A DNA stretch of 64,000 nucleotides from Persicaria tinctoria (GCA_037127255.1 JBANSL010000013.1:12978688-13042687), one strand, 5' to 3'. Positions 1-11,732 are shown, numbered from the stretch's first letter. Translations and numbers: made by a program. Notes: generated by a model not told the origin, from the letters alone.

Positions 1-1363
1 GCATTGAAGGCACAATAAGGACATGGGAGAGGGAAATAGGGCGAGAGGATGTAGCAAAGGAGGTGGTACCAATATGGGAAATAGGGAGGGTAGAGCCATT
101 ACCTAGAGCCAATTGATCACCACCATTGTAGTCGGAGTTGATAAAGACTTTGTTGAAGTCACCGGTAACATGGTCAGTCGCGCCCGAGTCAAAGTACCAA
201 GACGGGTCATGAATGGAGGATGTAGACGTTGCGTACGCAGAGGGAGTGACGGACTGCTGCTGGTTGAGGCGCTCGGCCGGGTGGCGAGACGGAATTGCCT
301 AAAGATTCAGTCGACTGAAGCAATCCTTCACAAGGTGACCGGTGCGACCACACAACTGACGCTGTGGGCAGTTGCGAGAGCGAGCAGCCGGATCCTCATT
401 GCCAGGCGAGACTCCACTAGTCGAGCGAGAGGACGGGCGCTCGGAAGGGGAACCTCGCTGCTGCGTCGAGGATTGGCTTGTGCGAGATGATGGGCGATCA
501 GGGCGTCGAGAGCGGGACTGGCCATAGTTGGCTGCCGGTTGATGCGTATGAAGATAACGCCCAACCTCTTGCAAGCGTTCTTCCTCCCGGACCAGGAAAC
601 CAAGGAGGTTGTCGGAGGTCAGATTATCCAGACGAACATTGATTGCGGCGCAGAAAGGGCTGTAAGATGGATCCAAGCCGTGGAGAACAGAGGCAATGAA
701 GTCGTCCTCGGAGACCGGCTGGAGACAATTTGCAAGAGCATCCGCGATGTCCCGCTTCTTCTCATAGTACTCAATGACAGAGAGATTACCTTTGGGAAGA
801 GAGTGCAGCTGGGACTTGAGGTGCATAGACCGAGCACAGGATTGGGCTTGAAACATGTGCCCTAGCGTAAGCCACGCCTCACGAGCAGTGGTGGCTCGAG
901 TGACATAGCTGAGGAGATTGGACGAGATGGTGGTCCGGATCCACACAAGGACAAACTTGTCCCTGCGCTTCCAAGTAAGATACTCAGGGTTTGGGTTGGT
1001 TTAAGAGGAAGTGGTGTCGGCAGTAGTGGTGTCGGTAGGAGTGGTGGTGATGGTTTTGGGTGGAGAGGTTCCGAGGAGGATGTGATCTTGGAGCTCATAG
1101 GCATCAATGGTGTCCACAAGATTAGCTCGCAAGATCGTGTAATTGGAGCGGTCAAGTTTGACGGAAAAATTGGGCAATTGGAGATTGGAATTGCCGGATG
1201 GGTTAAGAGCGGCGGCCAAGAGGGATGCGCTGGAGGAGCGGGACGATGAACTGTCATCGGTGTGTGTAGGAGGTGGGTTAGCGGGTGGGGTTTGGTCACC
1301 AGTGTTGCCGTCAGGAGCGCTGCCGGTGGTGGACATGGTGACAGGGGTAGGGCGGCCGACCAA
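1..1363 (-). pseudogene. Ty1/copia gag-protease, 5' part of a polyprotein, cut by the window edge
   Basis: One minus-strand reading frame begins at the ATG at 1363 and runs to the window start. It holds a copia Gag (about 946-330) ending in a zinc knuckle, LCGRTGHLVKDCF, near 300-340. The pepsin-like protease follows, with its catalytic motif as DSGATDH near 170-200. The frame is broken only by in-frame stops near 1001 (TAA) and 299-301 (TAG), so the element is recently dead or edited rather than shuffled. Integrase, RT and RNase H would lie beyond position 1. The primer binding site just upstream supports the start. In a live element Gag packages the RNA and the protease cuts the polyprotein. 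Confidence 0.85.
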
Positions 1364-1392
1364 AGGGAGAGGCTAGGGTTTAGAAAAAACCT

Positions 1393-1405
1393 GCTCTTGA
1401 TACCA
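1393..1405 (-). other. Primer binding site of the copia element (initiator Met tRNA type)
   Basis: On the minus strand this reads TGGTATCAAGAGC, close to the TGGTATCAGAGC complement of plant initiator tRNA-Met that primes most copia elements. It sits between the gag start and the presumed LTR, as expected. Confidence 0.7.
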
Positions 1406-1413
1406 TAAAAGAT

Positions 1414-2100
1414 TGTGGAAGCTCTGATGAATTATCATACAGATGATATTCCATTATATAGACAAATATGGTTACAAGAGAGATAGGAACAAATCTTTAC
1501 ATATCGTAACCTACAAGGATAGTATACACAATAATATATCATATCTCTAATAATGATTGTCCTTGTTATTCGATCAAGAATAAGGAATTATTCATTGGTA
1601 TGCAATAACTATTCGATTGAATGAGATAGGTTATTCGTTACTATTTAGTTATTATTTCATGTTCAGAGTCAATATTCGGCAAGTGATAGTTTCTATTCGT
1701 TGATAATACATAATTATTCATATGTATTTGGTTAATTAGATGTGGGAAATTAAAAATTACAATTACATCCCCCAAATTGATTCTAAATCCACAAATTCTA
1801 ATCTAAATTGATTCTCACTCAATCAATTACACTTAAAAACCATCAAATTAAAAGGAAGAGGAAGAAAATTAACCAACCTTGAAGGTTTAGATCGAAGGAG
1901 TGAAAAAGGAGAAAAATGAAGATTGAAGGTCGGCTGTACGGGAGACGGGAGTGCGCCACCAATGCGGCTTCGCAGACATCTTAGTTTTTTGTTCAACTTT
2001 ATTTTTATATATTACAAAAACAACTACATATACCTATGTTTAGGATAGGGGGCTTTCGCCATCCCGAGCCCCCAAGACTAAATAAATAAATAAATAAATA
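1414..2100 (-). repeat. Probable decayed 5' LTR of the copia element and AT-rich flank
   Basis: The LTR would end (minus-strand 3' end CA) at about 1414, next to the primer binding site. A minus-strand TATA-like CTATATAATGG lies around 1450-1460, a plausible LTR promoter. The far LTR edge is not recognisable and no second LTR is in the window. The rest, including an ATAAATAAAT run near 2080-2100, shows no gene. Confidence 0.4.
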
Positions 2101-2523
2101 GTGTGCCCCGATTAATTGACTTACCCCAAGACTATATAAATAAAAAGTTCATTTTCGGCATTACAGGTAAATATAAGATATCTGTTGTCATTTTGAGGTA
2201 ATTAATGTGTACTAGTACAATTCCCGCGCCATGCCGCGGTTTTTTAAAACTAAAATATTAATAATATATATAAATATATTATAAAATACTAATAAAAGTT
2301 AAGATAAAAAAACTTTACCATAAATGTATCTTATAATCCTGAAATAATTTTTTTTATATCTCGTCTAAACTATAATACATAAATGTAGATATTTTAAATC
2401 ACCCAGTAATAATAATATTAATATCATTGTAAATTTTTTAGAAATTTTGAAATCTGAATCATGCATTTAAATGTGATGTGTCACAACTAATAATTATATT
2501 CAATGTTTTGAATTAAACTCAAT
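2101..2523. other. AT-rich intergenic stretch, no gene seen
   Basis: No coding frame, RNA gene or clear element end is visible. The sequence is strongly A+T rich and leads into the tandem repeat that starts at 2524. Confidence 0.5.
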
Positions 2524-3180
2524 AGTTAGTACATAAATGTGAGTTAAGCCTAATGGTTATATTAGATTGAATTCAATGTTTTGAATTAAGCCCAATTGTT
2601 AGTAAATATGTTAAGAATAAAAGAGAATGGAGGATTAAAAAAAATTAATGGAAAAAAGAGAAAAGGAGAAATAAAAAAATCAAGGAAAAAAACATAATTG
2701 GTTAATATTCCTAAAACTCCTCTAAGATTGACACGTAAGCAAAGTCTTCTAAATTAAGGTTATATATAGATAGTTAGTACATAAATGTGAGTTAAGCCTA
2801 ATGGTTATATTAGATTGAATTCAATGTTTTGAATTAAGCCCAATTGTTGGTAAATATGTTAAGAATAAAAGAGAATGGAGGATTAAAAAAAATTAATGGA
2901 AAAAAGAGAAAAGGATAAATAAAAAAATCAAGGAAAAAAACATAATTGGTTAATATTCCTAAAACTCCTCTAAGATTGACACGTAAGCAAAGTCTTCTAA
3001 ATTAAGGTTATATATAGATTGTTAGTAAATATGTTAAAAATAAAAGAGAATGGAAGATTAAAAAAAATTAATGGAAAAAAGAGAAAAGGAGAAATAAAAA
3101 AATCAAGGAAAATATTTCTAAAATTCCTCTAAGATTGACACGTAAGCAAAATCTTCTAAATTAAGGTTATATATAGATGG
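2524..3180. repeat. Tandem repeat, 248-bp unit, about 2.6 copies
   Basis: The phrase AGTTAGTACATAAATGTGAG starts at 2524 and again at 2772, and the following 248 bases are nearly identical. A third, 5'-shortened copy runs from about 3018 to 3180. Each unit ends in a TTAAGGTTATATATAGAT stretch. The unit is non-coding and A-rich. Confidence 0.9.
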
Positions 3181-3589
3181 TTTTCTAGAAACGCTTCACT
3201 TTGCTCCCTCACTTGAAACTTCACATCTGCCTAGAAGATTTGGATAATTAATAGAGATTTGTAAAGATTTAGATAATTAATAGGGATTTAGAAGATTTGT
3301 AAAGATTTGATTTAATTAATATAAACTAGCAATTGTCATTTATTCAATTGATTCACACCCGGGAGATTATTTTCCTGATTTAGGTGAAAGTGCATATAGG
3401 TCCGTTTAATATTTTACTGTTTTAATTAAATAAGTTAAATATAAAATTTTAGTTTAATTAGCTTTTGAAATTGAATTTTCAACAGTTACTCACCCAAACG
3501 TTTCAGAATTCTATTCATTTTCTCCAATTTGATCCGCTAGTTTGTATCAGTTACTCCATCAGCTGGGTTACCAAACACCTTAGCTTATA

Positions 3590-3745
3590 AAAACTCGAAT
3601 TTAACATATATTTAACGCATTTAATCCATCAATTTCAGCTACCCTATCAGCTTCAGCTACCCCATCAACTCTGTTTTTCCAAACCGACCCTATATTATTA
3701 TTGGGTCAAATTCATCTATAAATAATCGGTAAGAAACGAAGAATG
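3590..3745 (+). promoter_or_regulatory. Conserved promoter block of cysteine-rich peptide gene A
   Basis: A block containing TTCAGCTACCCCATCAACT, then TATATTATTATTGGGTCAAA and a TATA box TCTATAAATAATC (3715-3727), recurs upstream of copies B, C and D at the same relative position. Conservation across diverged copies suggests it matters for expression. A second TATA-like run (about 3934-3942), only about 70 bases before the ATG, is the alternative core promoter. Confidence 0.55.
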
Positions 3746-4008
3746 AATTTATCGAATATCTCAAATTTGGTAATAAATCAATCATATAATATATAACCAT
3801 ATTAATACACACCTTTTTTTGGGAAGAAGTAATAAACGGGAAAAGCTGGAATTTTATTTATTTTATTTTTATACCATATCTTGTTGTACATGGTAACAAG
3901 CCATAATTAGCGCATGATTCTAATAATATCTCCCTATATATATGTGTAATGGCCATCCATTTGATAACAAACAAGAGAACCACACCATCAGACCTCGTAG
4001 GGGGAAAA

Positions 4009-4429
4009 ATGAACAATCTTTTGATCGCGCTGGCTCTCTTTGCTTTATTGTATACTGTCAACGCCAAAGATATTACAATGCCGGCTACCAGCAAGCGTCT
4101 TGCGACCACCAACCTCGGCGATCAGAAGCCAAACCTAAATATTCCAAGTATGTATTTAAGTATTTTTAATAATCCCTAATAGTCGTAGAACTACAGTTCT
4201 ACGACCATTAGAATATAATGGTATTGTTATATATATATAATTTTTAAATTGGATTTGATTTTTTTTTTAAAATTAATTTGCAGAATGTACACGTTGTACA
4301 TACAAGGGTTTGTGGGCTGATTGCTGCGGATGTGATCCTGGTCCGATCTGCACAACATGTTGTTGGGGATTTCCGTTACCTGGACCGTCGCTTAAAAAGG
4401 CCAACGTTGACAATGTGGTGAGAACATAA
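4009..4429 (+). CDS. Small secreted cysteine-rich peptide, copy A (two exons)
   Basis: Exons 4009-4147 and 4284-4429 give a 94-residue precursor. The intron has GT (4148) and AG (4283) borders and a phase-1 junction. Residues 1-19 form a signal peptide (LLIALALFALLYTVNA, cleavage after NA). Residues about 20-46 are a basic, Cys-free pro-like segment (KDITMPATSKRLATT). Exon 2 encodes eight cysteines spaced C-x2-C-x8-CC-x-C-x5-C-x2-CC, then a conserved GFPLPGPSLKKA tail and stop. So the intron separates the leader from the disulfide-rich part. An AATAAA lies at 4510-4515. I do not recognise the family; the CC-x-C and CTTCC clusters recall Bowman-Birk or potato inhibitor II peptides only loosely. 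A secreted defence or signalling peptide is an inference. Confidence 0.75.
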
Positions 4430-4509
4430 ATGATACAATCTCACTTTGATGAAGCCACATGTTTCCGCAGCAGTTACTCTTGTTCTTTCAATGTTGCTGA
4501 AACCGTCGC

Positions 4510-4515
4510 AATAAA
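4510..4515 (+). terminator. Polyadenylation signal of copy A
   Basis: AATAAA in the context GCAATAAAAGTT, about 80 bases after the stop codon. It is kept at the same place in copies C, D and E. Confidence 0.55.
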
Positions 4516-4751
4516 AGTTCGATTCATGATAATTGTTACTTTGTTTATCGATATCTATATCTATACTAATACTAAAATTAAGATTTTCATTCAGTCATCA
4601 TATGTGTGCTTTTTTTCTTTAAATTTTTGGACACATTAATTTTAATTAAAAAATGGATTTGCAAATGTAGCATACTTTTTAAATAAATTGGGTGACCATT
4701 TCACTGCAACCGTTGCAAGGAAATCTGAAAGGGGCTGCAAACAAAAAAGGG

Positions 4752-6046
4752 AGAACTTCTCTTATGGAGAACTTCTCTTGCTTAATATGGTTTGTCTACG
4801 CTCCGCCACAAGAACAGGATAAGGATGCTTTTTAGGAAATGATTATAGAAGCCATCAACCAAGAAATACTTCCATGTATTGTAATGAGGGACTTAAATGA
4901 AATTGGGTGTAATGGCGTATTACCACAATTGAAAGAACCCAGATAATGGGAGACACAAATGTTAGTAATGAAATAAAGAATGATTTCCAAAAACGTTTTC
5001 GTCGACAACCCATTAATAGGGACAAGCTAAATGAATATCGGCAACTAATTACACCAGAGATTTCTGTAGACGAAAATGCTATGTTAATTGCTATCCCGAC
5101 TGATGGGGAAATTAAATAGGTAGTCTTTTGTCTTGGTAGGAATAAGGCCTCGAGTCCGAATGGTATGACGGTTGAGTTGTATAAATCATTCTGGTATATT
5201 GTGGGCCCAGTTGTTACCCGAGTGGTGAAAAGTTTCTTCCATTCGAGTAAGATTGGATCTAAAGTAGATTAACCATATATACTCTCATTACATTGCTTCC
5301 TAAATGTGGCAGTCCTACAACAACAACACACTATCGGCCTATTAACCTATGTTCAACAATATACAAAATTATACAAAAAATTCTAACCGAACGCCTTAAG
5401 ATGGTAATTGGAAAACTCATTAACCCACTACAAGGAGCCTTTGTGTCGGATAGGGCGATCCAAGATAATGTGCTTATTGCACATGGAATTTTCCACTCTT
5501 TTAATACTAGGAAAGGAAGAGAGGGGTGGATTGCAATGAAACTCGATATGGAGAAGGCATATGATAGAGTTGATTGGGATTTCACGGAACAGATATTAAA
5601 TAAATTTGGCTTCCATCTTATTTTTGTTAACTGGATAAAAGAATGTATATCAAACGTGTCCATCTTAGTGTTGGTGAATAATGGGCTAACATATGTTTTC
5701 TACCCGTCTAGAGGCTTACGTCAAGGAGACCCATTATCCCTCTTCCTATTCATATTAGGTGTAGAAATCTTGGCCCGATGGCTTTTTGCTGAATTGGGCG
5801 CCCCTGGACATCTTATTGGGGTTCACTTTGGTAACAACAACCCCTCTGTCCCGTTTTTGGCCTTTGCTGATGATATCTTAATCTTCACAACAAGCAGTGC
5901 TAGCTACTACTTGCCAAAAAAAGATTCTCGAAGAATATTGCCAAATACCTGGACAAAAATTTAATTATCATAAACTGGCTTTTCAAGTAACATCTGGACA
6001 AAAATTTAATTACCAAATCATAAACCGGCTTTTCAAGTAACATCTA
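4752..6046 (+). mobile_element. LINE L1, internally deleted copy
   Basis: The sequence joins the 3' flank of gene A. It contains an endonuclease piece (VYAPPQEQDKD and MRDLNEIG, about 4785-4905), then jumps by internal deletion near 4908 to the region before the RT and continues through the RT to about 6046. The zinc-finger and RNase H parts are missing, and the sequence then passes into the promoter flank of copy B. About 50 bases near 5950-6044 are directly duplicated (two copies of CTTTTCAAGTAACATCT). Compare L3 (12,795-17,085), the least deleted relative without the hAT insertion. Confidence 0.85.
5293..5964 (+). pseudogene. LINE reverse transcriptase fragment (L1)
   Basis: An open frame with the order expected of a plant LINE RT: YRPINLCSTIYKII, then QGAFVSDRAIQDN, KLDMEKAYDRVDWDF (the first catalytic Asp), GLRQGDPLSLFLFILGVE and LAFADDILIFT (the catalytic FADD box). 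The frame is lost after the FADD block (PKKDSRRILPN), compared with the continuing L4 frame KKILEEYCQ. In a live element this enzyme copies LINE RNA at the nicked target. Without intact endonuclease and RNase H this copy cannot move by itself. Confidence 0.85.
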
Positions 6047-6150
6047 ATATTATCTTACCTCATATTAGCTTCAACTACCCCATCAACACTTTTTACCAAA
6101 CTGACTCTATATTATTATTGGGTCAAATTCATCTATAAATAATCGGTAAG

Positions 6151-6401
6151 AAACGGAGAATGAATTGATCGAATATCTCAAATTTGGTAATAAATCAATC
6201 ATATTCAATATATAACCATGCTAATACACACAAGAGAAACGGAGAATGAATTGATCGAATATCTCAAATTTGGCAATAAATCAATCATATTTAATATGTA
6301 ACCATGCTAATATACACACAAGAGAAACGGTGAATGAATTGATCGAATATCTCAAATTTGGTAATAAATAAATCATATTTAATATATAACCATGCTAATA
6401 C
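6151..6401 (+). repeat. Three tandem copies of an 86-88-bp promoter-proximal unit upstream of copy B
   Basis: Copies begin with AAACGG(A/T)GAATGAATTGA at 6151, 6237 and 6325. Each continues through ATCTCAAATTTGG and ends near AACCATGCTAATA. Copies A, C and D have this unit once, so it was triplicated only in the broken copy B. The shared TATA block lies just before the first unit (about 6131-6143). Confidence 0.9.
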
Positions 6402-6509
6402 ACCAAGCCATAACAGCGGATGATTCTAATAATATATCTATATATATGTAATGGCCATCCATTTGATAACAAACAAGAGAACCACCCCATAAGACGTCGT
6501 AGGGGGAAA

Positions 6510-6709
6510 ATGAATAAGCTTTTGATCGCGTTGGCTCTCTTTGCTTTATTGTATGCGGCCAACGCCAAAGATATTACAATGCCGACTACCAACAAGCGTC
6601 TCGCGACCACCAACCTCGACGATCAAAAGCCAAACATACATATTCCAAGTATGTATTTAAGTATTTTCAATAATCCCTAATGGTCCTAGAACTGTATACA
6701 ATTCTACGA
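6510..6709 (+). pseudogene. Cysteine-rich peptide, copy B: exon 1 only
   Basis: Exon 1 (6510-6648) is intact, from the start codon through the signal peptide LLIALALFALLYAANA to the intact GT donor at 6649. The intron is cut at about 6709-6710, where the sequence switches to LINE (CAAAATGATGAACAACTTG). Exon 2, with all eight cysteines, is gone. The junction has a few bases of microhomology. The copy could at most make the leader and pro-segment, so it is a truncated gene. Confidence 0.85.
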
Positions 6710-7085
6710 TCAAAATGATGAACAACTTGTCAACAATTACATTATCGGAGGGCAGTGGTGGCAAGAAAAATTTGAGGCTTCCCTCCCTAAAGCTATCGCC
6801 AAGGAAATCATTCTGGATTTCCTACAAAATAAAATAAAATGTCGCTGGGAGATCGAACTAATAATGTGAGACATCAAATTCATGATAAATGACATGAGAA
6901 AAATGTACTTTTTCTCATATACCTCGTATTGGGAACAGAGTGATTGACAAAGTTGCACACCTTGACCATTCTACTCAGAGGCCTTCTCTCGTCCTCAATT
7001 CAGATCTTCAGGATCTTATTCGAAATGATGCTCTTGGGTAGGGATTCCCTGCCAAATTCTTTCCTATAAAAAAGTGCAGATCTTT
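6710..7085 (+). mobile_element. LINE fragment: zinc-finger region joined to RNase H end
   Basis: It begins inside the same segment as 9463 (NEQLVNNYIIGG-like coding) and jumps near 6807 to the RNase H part, ending with the shared LINE 3' sequence (CTTGGGTAGGGATTCCCTG, about 7032). Many stops are present. It occupies the place where exon 2 of copy B should be. Confidence 0.8.
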
Positions 7086-7740
7086 GGTTTTGAATAGATG
7101 ACATGAAAACCATTATTTTTAAAATCTATAATTAGTACTCATACTTTGTACAAATCCACATTTTATATTTTAAATAGATTAAACCCACTATTTGTTTCTC
7201 CAACTTTGTGTAATACAACCTCAATTTTTAAAATTACGCAAAACTACATGAGTTCTAGGCTATGATGACGTATCACGCCCATAATTAAACCTGATTATTA
7301 GTACTCATACTAATTCTATAATTAGTACTCATACTAAACGCTCACAATTAACCCTGATTATTAGTACTCATACTTGATTATTAGAAGTCATACTAGCTAA
7401 ACCTGATTATTTTTAAAATCTATAATTAGTACTCATACTAATTCTGTTAGCATTTTGCTGACGTGTCACGCTCACAATGAAACCTGATTATTTTATTCCA
7501 TTTCTCTTTTCTTATTGGTTGGTTATATTGACGGAATTTTTTTTATAGATGTTTTTTTATTGGAATCGTCTCCATAATCATCTACTTACATTGAGTTGAA
7601 TTGTCTACCTACAATGAATATTTATTACGGAAATCGTACTATTAATATAAAAATACGCATAATAAAATATTATCTTACCTCATATAATGCATTATTAACC
7701 GAATAATCTCTCAAATCCCGTGCCTTCAAGGCACGAGTAT
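7086..7740 (+). repeat. AT-rich spacer with ATTAGTACTCATAC repeats
   Basis: This non-coding spacer follows each LINE 3' end and precedes each peptide gene (again at 10,740-11,424; truncated at 17,086-17,347). It contains many irregular copies of CTGATTATTAGTACTCATAC and ACGTATCACGCCCA-type phrases. No gene is seen. It may be LINE 3' untranslated sequence or old intergenic DNA carried along by duplication. Confidence 0.7.
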
Positions 7741-7885
7741 CACTAGTATATTTAACACACTTAATCCATCAGTTTCGGCTACCCTATTAGCTTCAGCTAC
7801 CCCATCAACTCTGTTTTACCAAACTGACCCTATATTATTATTGGGTCAAATTCATCTATAAATAATCGGTAAGAAACGGAGAATA
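7741..7885 (+). promoter_or_regulatory. Conserved promoter block of copy C
   Basis: Same elements as upstream of copy A, in the same order: GCTTCAGCTACCCC, TATATTATTATTGGGTC and the TATA box TCTATAAATAATC (about 7856). Confidence 0.55.
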
Positions 7886-8057
7886 AATTGATCGAATATC
7901 TCAAATTTGGTAATAAATAAATCATATTAATATATAACCATGCTAATACACCAAGCCATAACATCGGATGATTCTAATAATATCTCTATATATGTGCAAT
8001 GGCCATCCATTTGATAACAAACAAGAGAACCACACCATAAGACGTCGTAGGGGGAAA

Positions 8058-8479
8058 ATGAACAAGCTTTTGATCGCGTTGGCTCTCTTTGCTTTATTGT
8101 ATGCGGCCAACGCCAATGATATTACAATGCCGACTACCAACAAGCGTCTCGCGACCACCAACCTCGACGATCAAAAGCCAAACATACATATTCCAAGTAT
8201 GTATTTAAGTATTTTCAATAATCCCTAATGGTCGTAGAACTGTATACAATTCTACGACCATTAGAATATAATGGTATTGTTATATATATAATTTTTAAAT
8301 TGGATTTGATTTGATTTTTAAATTAATTTGCAGGATGTACACGTTGTACACACAAGGGTTTGTTGGTTGATTGCTGCAATTGTAATCCTGGTCCAATCTG
8401 CACAACATGTTGTTTTGGATTTCCGTTACCTGGACCGTCGCTTAAAAAGGCCACCCTCCGCAATGTGGTGAGAACATAA
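8058..8479 (+). CDS. Small secreted cysteine-rich peptide, copy C (two exons)
   Basis: Exons 8058-8196 and 8334-8479 give 94 residues, with intact GT (8197) and AG (8333) splice sites. Signal peptide LLIALALFALLYAANA; pro-segment NDITMPTTNKRLATTN. The Cys domain has all eight cysteines (CTRCTHKGLLVDCCNC and ICTTCCFGFPLPG). Against copy A it differs at about ten positions in exon 2, all outside the cysteines and the GFPLPGPSLKK tail, which suggests the fold is maintained. The AATAAA in the 3' region is kept. Function unknown; a secreted peptide is well supported, a defence role is not. Confidence 0.78.
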
Positions 8480-9121
8480 TTGATACAATGTCACTTTGAT
8501 GAAGCCACATGTTTCCGCAGCAGTTACTCTTGTTATTTCAATGTTGCTGAAACCGTCGCAATAAAAGTTCGATTCATGATAATTGTAACTTTGTTTATCG
8601 ATATCTACATCTATACTAATACTAAAATTGAGATTTTCCTTAAGTCATCATATGTGTTTTTTTTTCTTTAAATTTTTGGACATATTAATTTTAATTAAAA
8701 AATGGATTTGCAAATGTAGCAAACTTTTTTAAAAATTTGACAAAAAAGTACTGAGGTAAGGCATTAGCAAATGTAGCTTAGTGTTAGTTTTGTAAATAAA
8801 TTGGGTGACCGTTGCAAGGAAATCTGAAAGGGGCTGCAAACAAAAAAGGAACGGTTCCCACGAAAATTCATAGTGGTTGATGGAAACTAAATATACGATA
8901 CAATGGATCATACAAGCACTTATGTGGTCGAATGCGTGTATTAATTAATTGATTTTTAAAACTTAATTTAGTTATTGCCAGTTAAATACCAATTTTTTGT
9001 AAAAAAAAAAAGTAAATACATTCATAGAAAATCACAAGAGCATTGAACAGGTAGAGAATAAATGTTTGTTACATGAGGGTTGCATTTGGGCCCTTGATCA
9101 CTCCCTTTTGGAGTTTAGTCG
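8480..9121 (+). other. 3' flank of copy C, shared with copies A, D and E
   Basis: The conserved post-stop block CACTTTGATGAAGCCACATG is followed by a polyadenylation signal and an AT-rich run to GGAGTTTAGTCGA, where the sequence switches to LINE. The same flank follows copy D up to the same breakpoint phrase, showing that C and D units are duplicates. No further gene is seen. Confidence 0.65.
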
Positions 9122-10740
9122 ATAAGGAATTAGACCAAATTAATCATCGATTCTTTTGGAACAAAGATGCGCAACACAAACCTCATATCGGTTGGAATAA
9201 AATTTGTAAGTAAAAAAATACAGGTGGACTTGGGTTTAGAAAAGCAAAGGAAATGAATGAAGCACTACAAATGAAACTTTTGTGGAAAATAATGGCAGAA
9301 CCAATGCGGGTAATAAAACAAAAATATTTAAAAGGTAATCAATTGATGGAGTGCAGGAGAATGGGAGATCTGTCAAATTGGAAATGGGAGATCTATCAAA
9401 TTCTGGACTGACAATTGGATATCCACACAAGCTATTAAGAGTAGGACTGATTGTCCTCCAACTCAAAATGATGAACAACTTGTCAACAATTACATTATCG
9501 GAGGGCAGTGGTGGCAAGAAAAACTTGAGGCTTCCCTCCCTAAAGATATCGCCGAGGAAATCATTTTAGTTCCATTACCGAAGAATCCTATAAAGGATAG
9601 ACTATATTAGTGGCCCGATAGAGAAGGGTGGTTCACAACAGCTTCGTCATATATATAAACTTTTAACCAATGCAGCAACTGATAGGAAAGATGAAAATAC
9701 ATGGATCTGGAACCTTAACATACCTCCAAAGATTAAAAAAAAAAAAATTCTAATGGACAACTAGCTAGTCTAGCTTATCCACAAGGGCCCGATTTGCGAG
9801 TAGAGGGGTTACTATACTAGCTACATGTGAAATATGCAATTACTGTAGGGAAGATGATACTCATATTCTCATGGAATGTATGAACTTCCATGTTACCCGA
9901 CCAACAACTTAACGAAAGGGGACGCAACACTCTTCAACAAATCATAAGTAACTCAAGGGACTTTCGACATATTTAATCTTAGGTCGGGTCTTCATTGAAG
10001 AATGATAAAATTCAAAAAATCACTTTTGCTTGGTAGCCAATTTGGTAGTTCCGAAATAATGTGGTTTTAAAAACTGTAATATACCTACTGACAAGGTTAT
10101 ATATGAATTTATGAAAAGACAATATGATAACTGGTTGCGTGGCTACCAGTTCAATGAGAATCATGAAAGTGGATATACTAGCAAACCAAAACCTGAGAGG
10201 ATCCTGGGTTACGCTAAAAAAAAAAACCTTGACATTGTAAATGGACAAAACCTCCATTCGGGATGTTAAAACTCAAATTTGATGGATCCTCCCTCCAACC
10301 TAAGGAAAGCACTGCTGACATCATCATTGGGGATTGCAAAGGAAAATGAATGCATCTGGCTTTCCAAAAGTTGGGCCTTAATTCTCCGTTAATGGCCGAA
10401 GCTTTGGCGCTCAGACTGGGCATTTTCGAAGCAAACAAACTATGAATAAAAACATACATATAAAAGGTGATTCGAAAATCATTCTGGATTTCCTACAAAA
10501 TAAAATAAAATGTCGCTGGGAGATCGAACTAATAATGTCAAACATCAAATTCATGATAAATGACATGAGAAAAATGTACTTTTTCTCGTATACCTCGTAT
10601 TGGGAACAGAGTGGTTGACAAGGTTGCACACCTTGACCATTCTACTCAGAGGCCTTCTGTCGTCCTCAATTCAGATTTTCAAGATCTTATTCGAAATGAT
10701 GCTCTTGGGTAGGGATTCCCTGCCAAATTCTTTCCTATAA
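9122..10740 (+). mobile_element. LINE L2, 5'-deleted copy (zinc-finger and RNase H part)
   Basis: It starts at TAAGGAATTAGACCAAATT, which corresponds to 15,399 of L3, so the endonuclease and RT are deleted. It then carries the reverse-transcriptase zinc-binding region (9236-9600), the ICNYCREDDTHILMEC-like motif (about 9830-9880) and an RNase H remnant (about 10,260-10,690), all with stops. An extra local duplication of GGAGATCTRTCAAATT occurs at 9363-9402. Confidence 0.8.
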
Positions 10741-11424
10741 AAAAGTGCAGATCTTTGGTTTTGAATAGATGTTATGAAAACCATTATTTTTAAAATCTAT
10801 AATTAGTACTCATAATTTGTACAAATCCACATTTTATATTTTAAATAGATTAAACCCACTATTTGTTTCTCCAACTTTGTGTAATACAACCTCAATTTTT
10901 AAAATTACGCAAAACTACATGAGTTCTAGGCTATGATGACGTATCACGCCCACAATTAAACCTGATTATTAGTACTCATACTAATTCTATAATTAGTACT
11001 CATACTTAACGCTCACAATTAACCCTGATTATTAGTACTCATACCTGATTATTAGCAGTCATACTAATTAAAGCTGATTATTTTTAAAATCTATAATTAG
11101 TACTCATACTAATTCTGTTAGCATTTTGCTGACGTGTCACGCTCACAATGAAACCTGATTATTTTAATCCATTTCTCTTTTCTTATTGGTTGGTTATATT
11201 GACGGAATTTTTTTTTAAAGATGTTTTTTTTTATTGCAATCGTCTCCATAATCATCTACTTACATTGAGTTGAATTGTCTACCTACAATGAATATTTATT
11301 ACGGAAATCGTACTATTAATATAAAAATACGCATAATAAAATATTATCTTACCTCATATAATGCATTATTAACCGAATAATCTCTCAAATCCCGTGCCTT
11401 CAAGGCAAGAGTATCACTAGTATA
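10741..11424 (+). repeat. AT-rich spacer, second copy
   Basis: Closely similar to 7086-7740, with the same TAGTACTCATAC repeats and the same end phrase CCCGTGCCTTCAAGGCA just before the gene promoter block. No gene seen. Confidence 0.7.
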
Positions 11425-11555
11425 TTTAACACACTTAATCCATCAGTTTCGGCTACCCTATTAGCTTCAGCTACCCCATCAACTCTGTTTTACCAAACTG
11501 ACCCTATATTATTATTGGGTCAAATTCATCTATAAATAATCGGTACGAAACGAAG
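11425..11555 (+). promoter_or_regulatory. Conserved promoter block of copy D
   Basis: Same order of elements as copies A and C: GCTTCAGCTACCCC, TATATTATTATTGGGTC and TATA box TCTATAAATAATC (about 11,530). Confidence 0.55.
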
Positions 11556-11732
11556 AATGAATTGATCGAATATCTCAAATTTGGTAATAAATAAATCATA
11601 TTTAATATATAACCATGCTAATACACCAAGCCATAACAACGGATGATTCTCATAATATCTAAATATATGTGTAATGGCCATCCATTTGATAACAAACAAG
11701 AGAACCACACCATAAGATGTCGTAGGGGGAAA

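Noticed and set aside
4009..4429. Potato inhibitor II or Bowman-Birk inhibitor identity for the peptide family
   Set aside because: CTTCC and CC-x-C clusters recall these families, but the cysteine spacing and lengths do not match either, and no reactive-loop motif is evident.
4430..4639. Open frame after the stop of copy A (starting MIQSHFDEATCF), also after copy C
   Set aside because: It lies in the 3' untranslated block shared by all copies, overlaps the AATAAA signal and has no independent promoter. A third exon joined by GTGAGA...CGCAG would need an intron of only about 60 bases and would add a short Cys-ended tail; possible but not supported.
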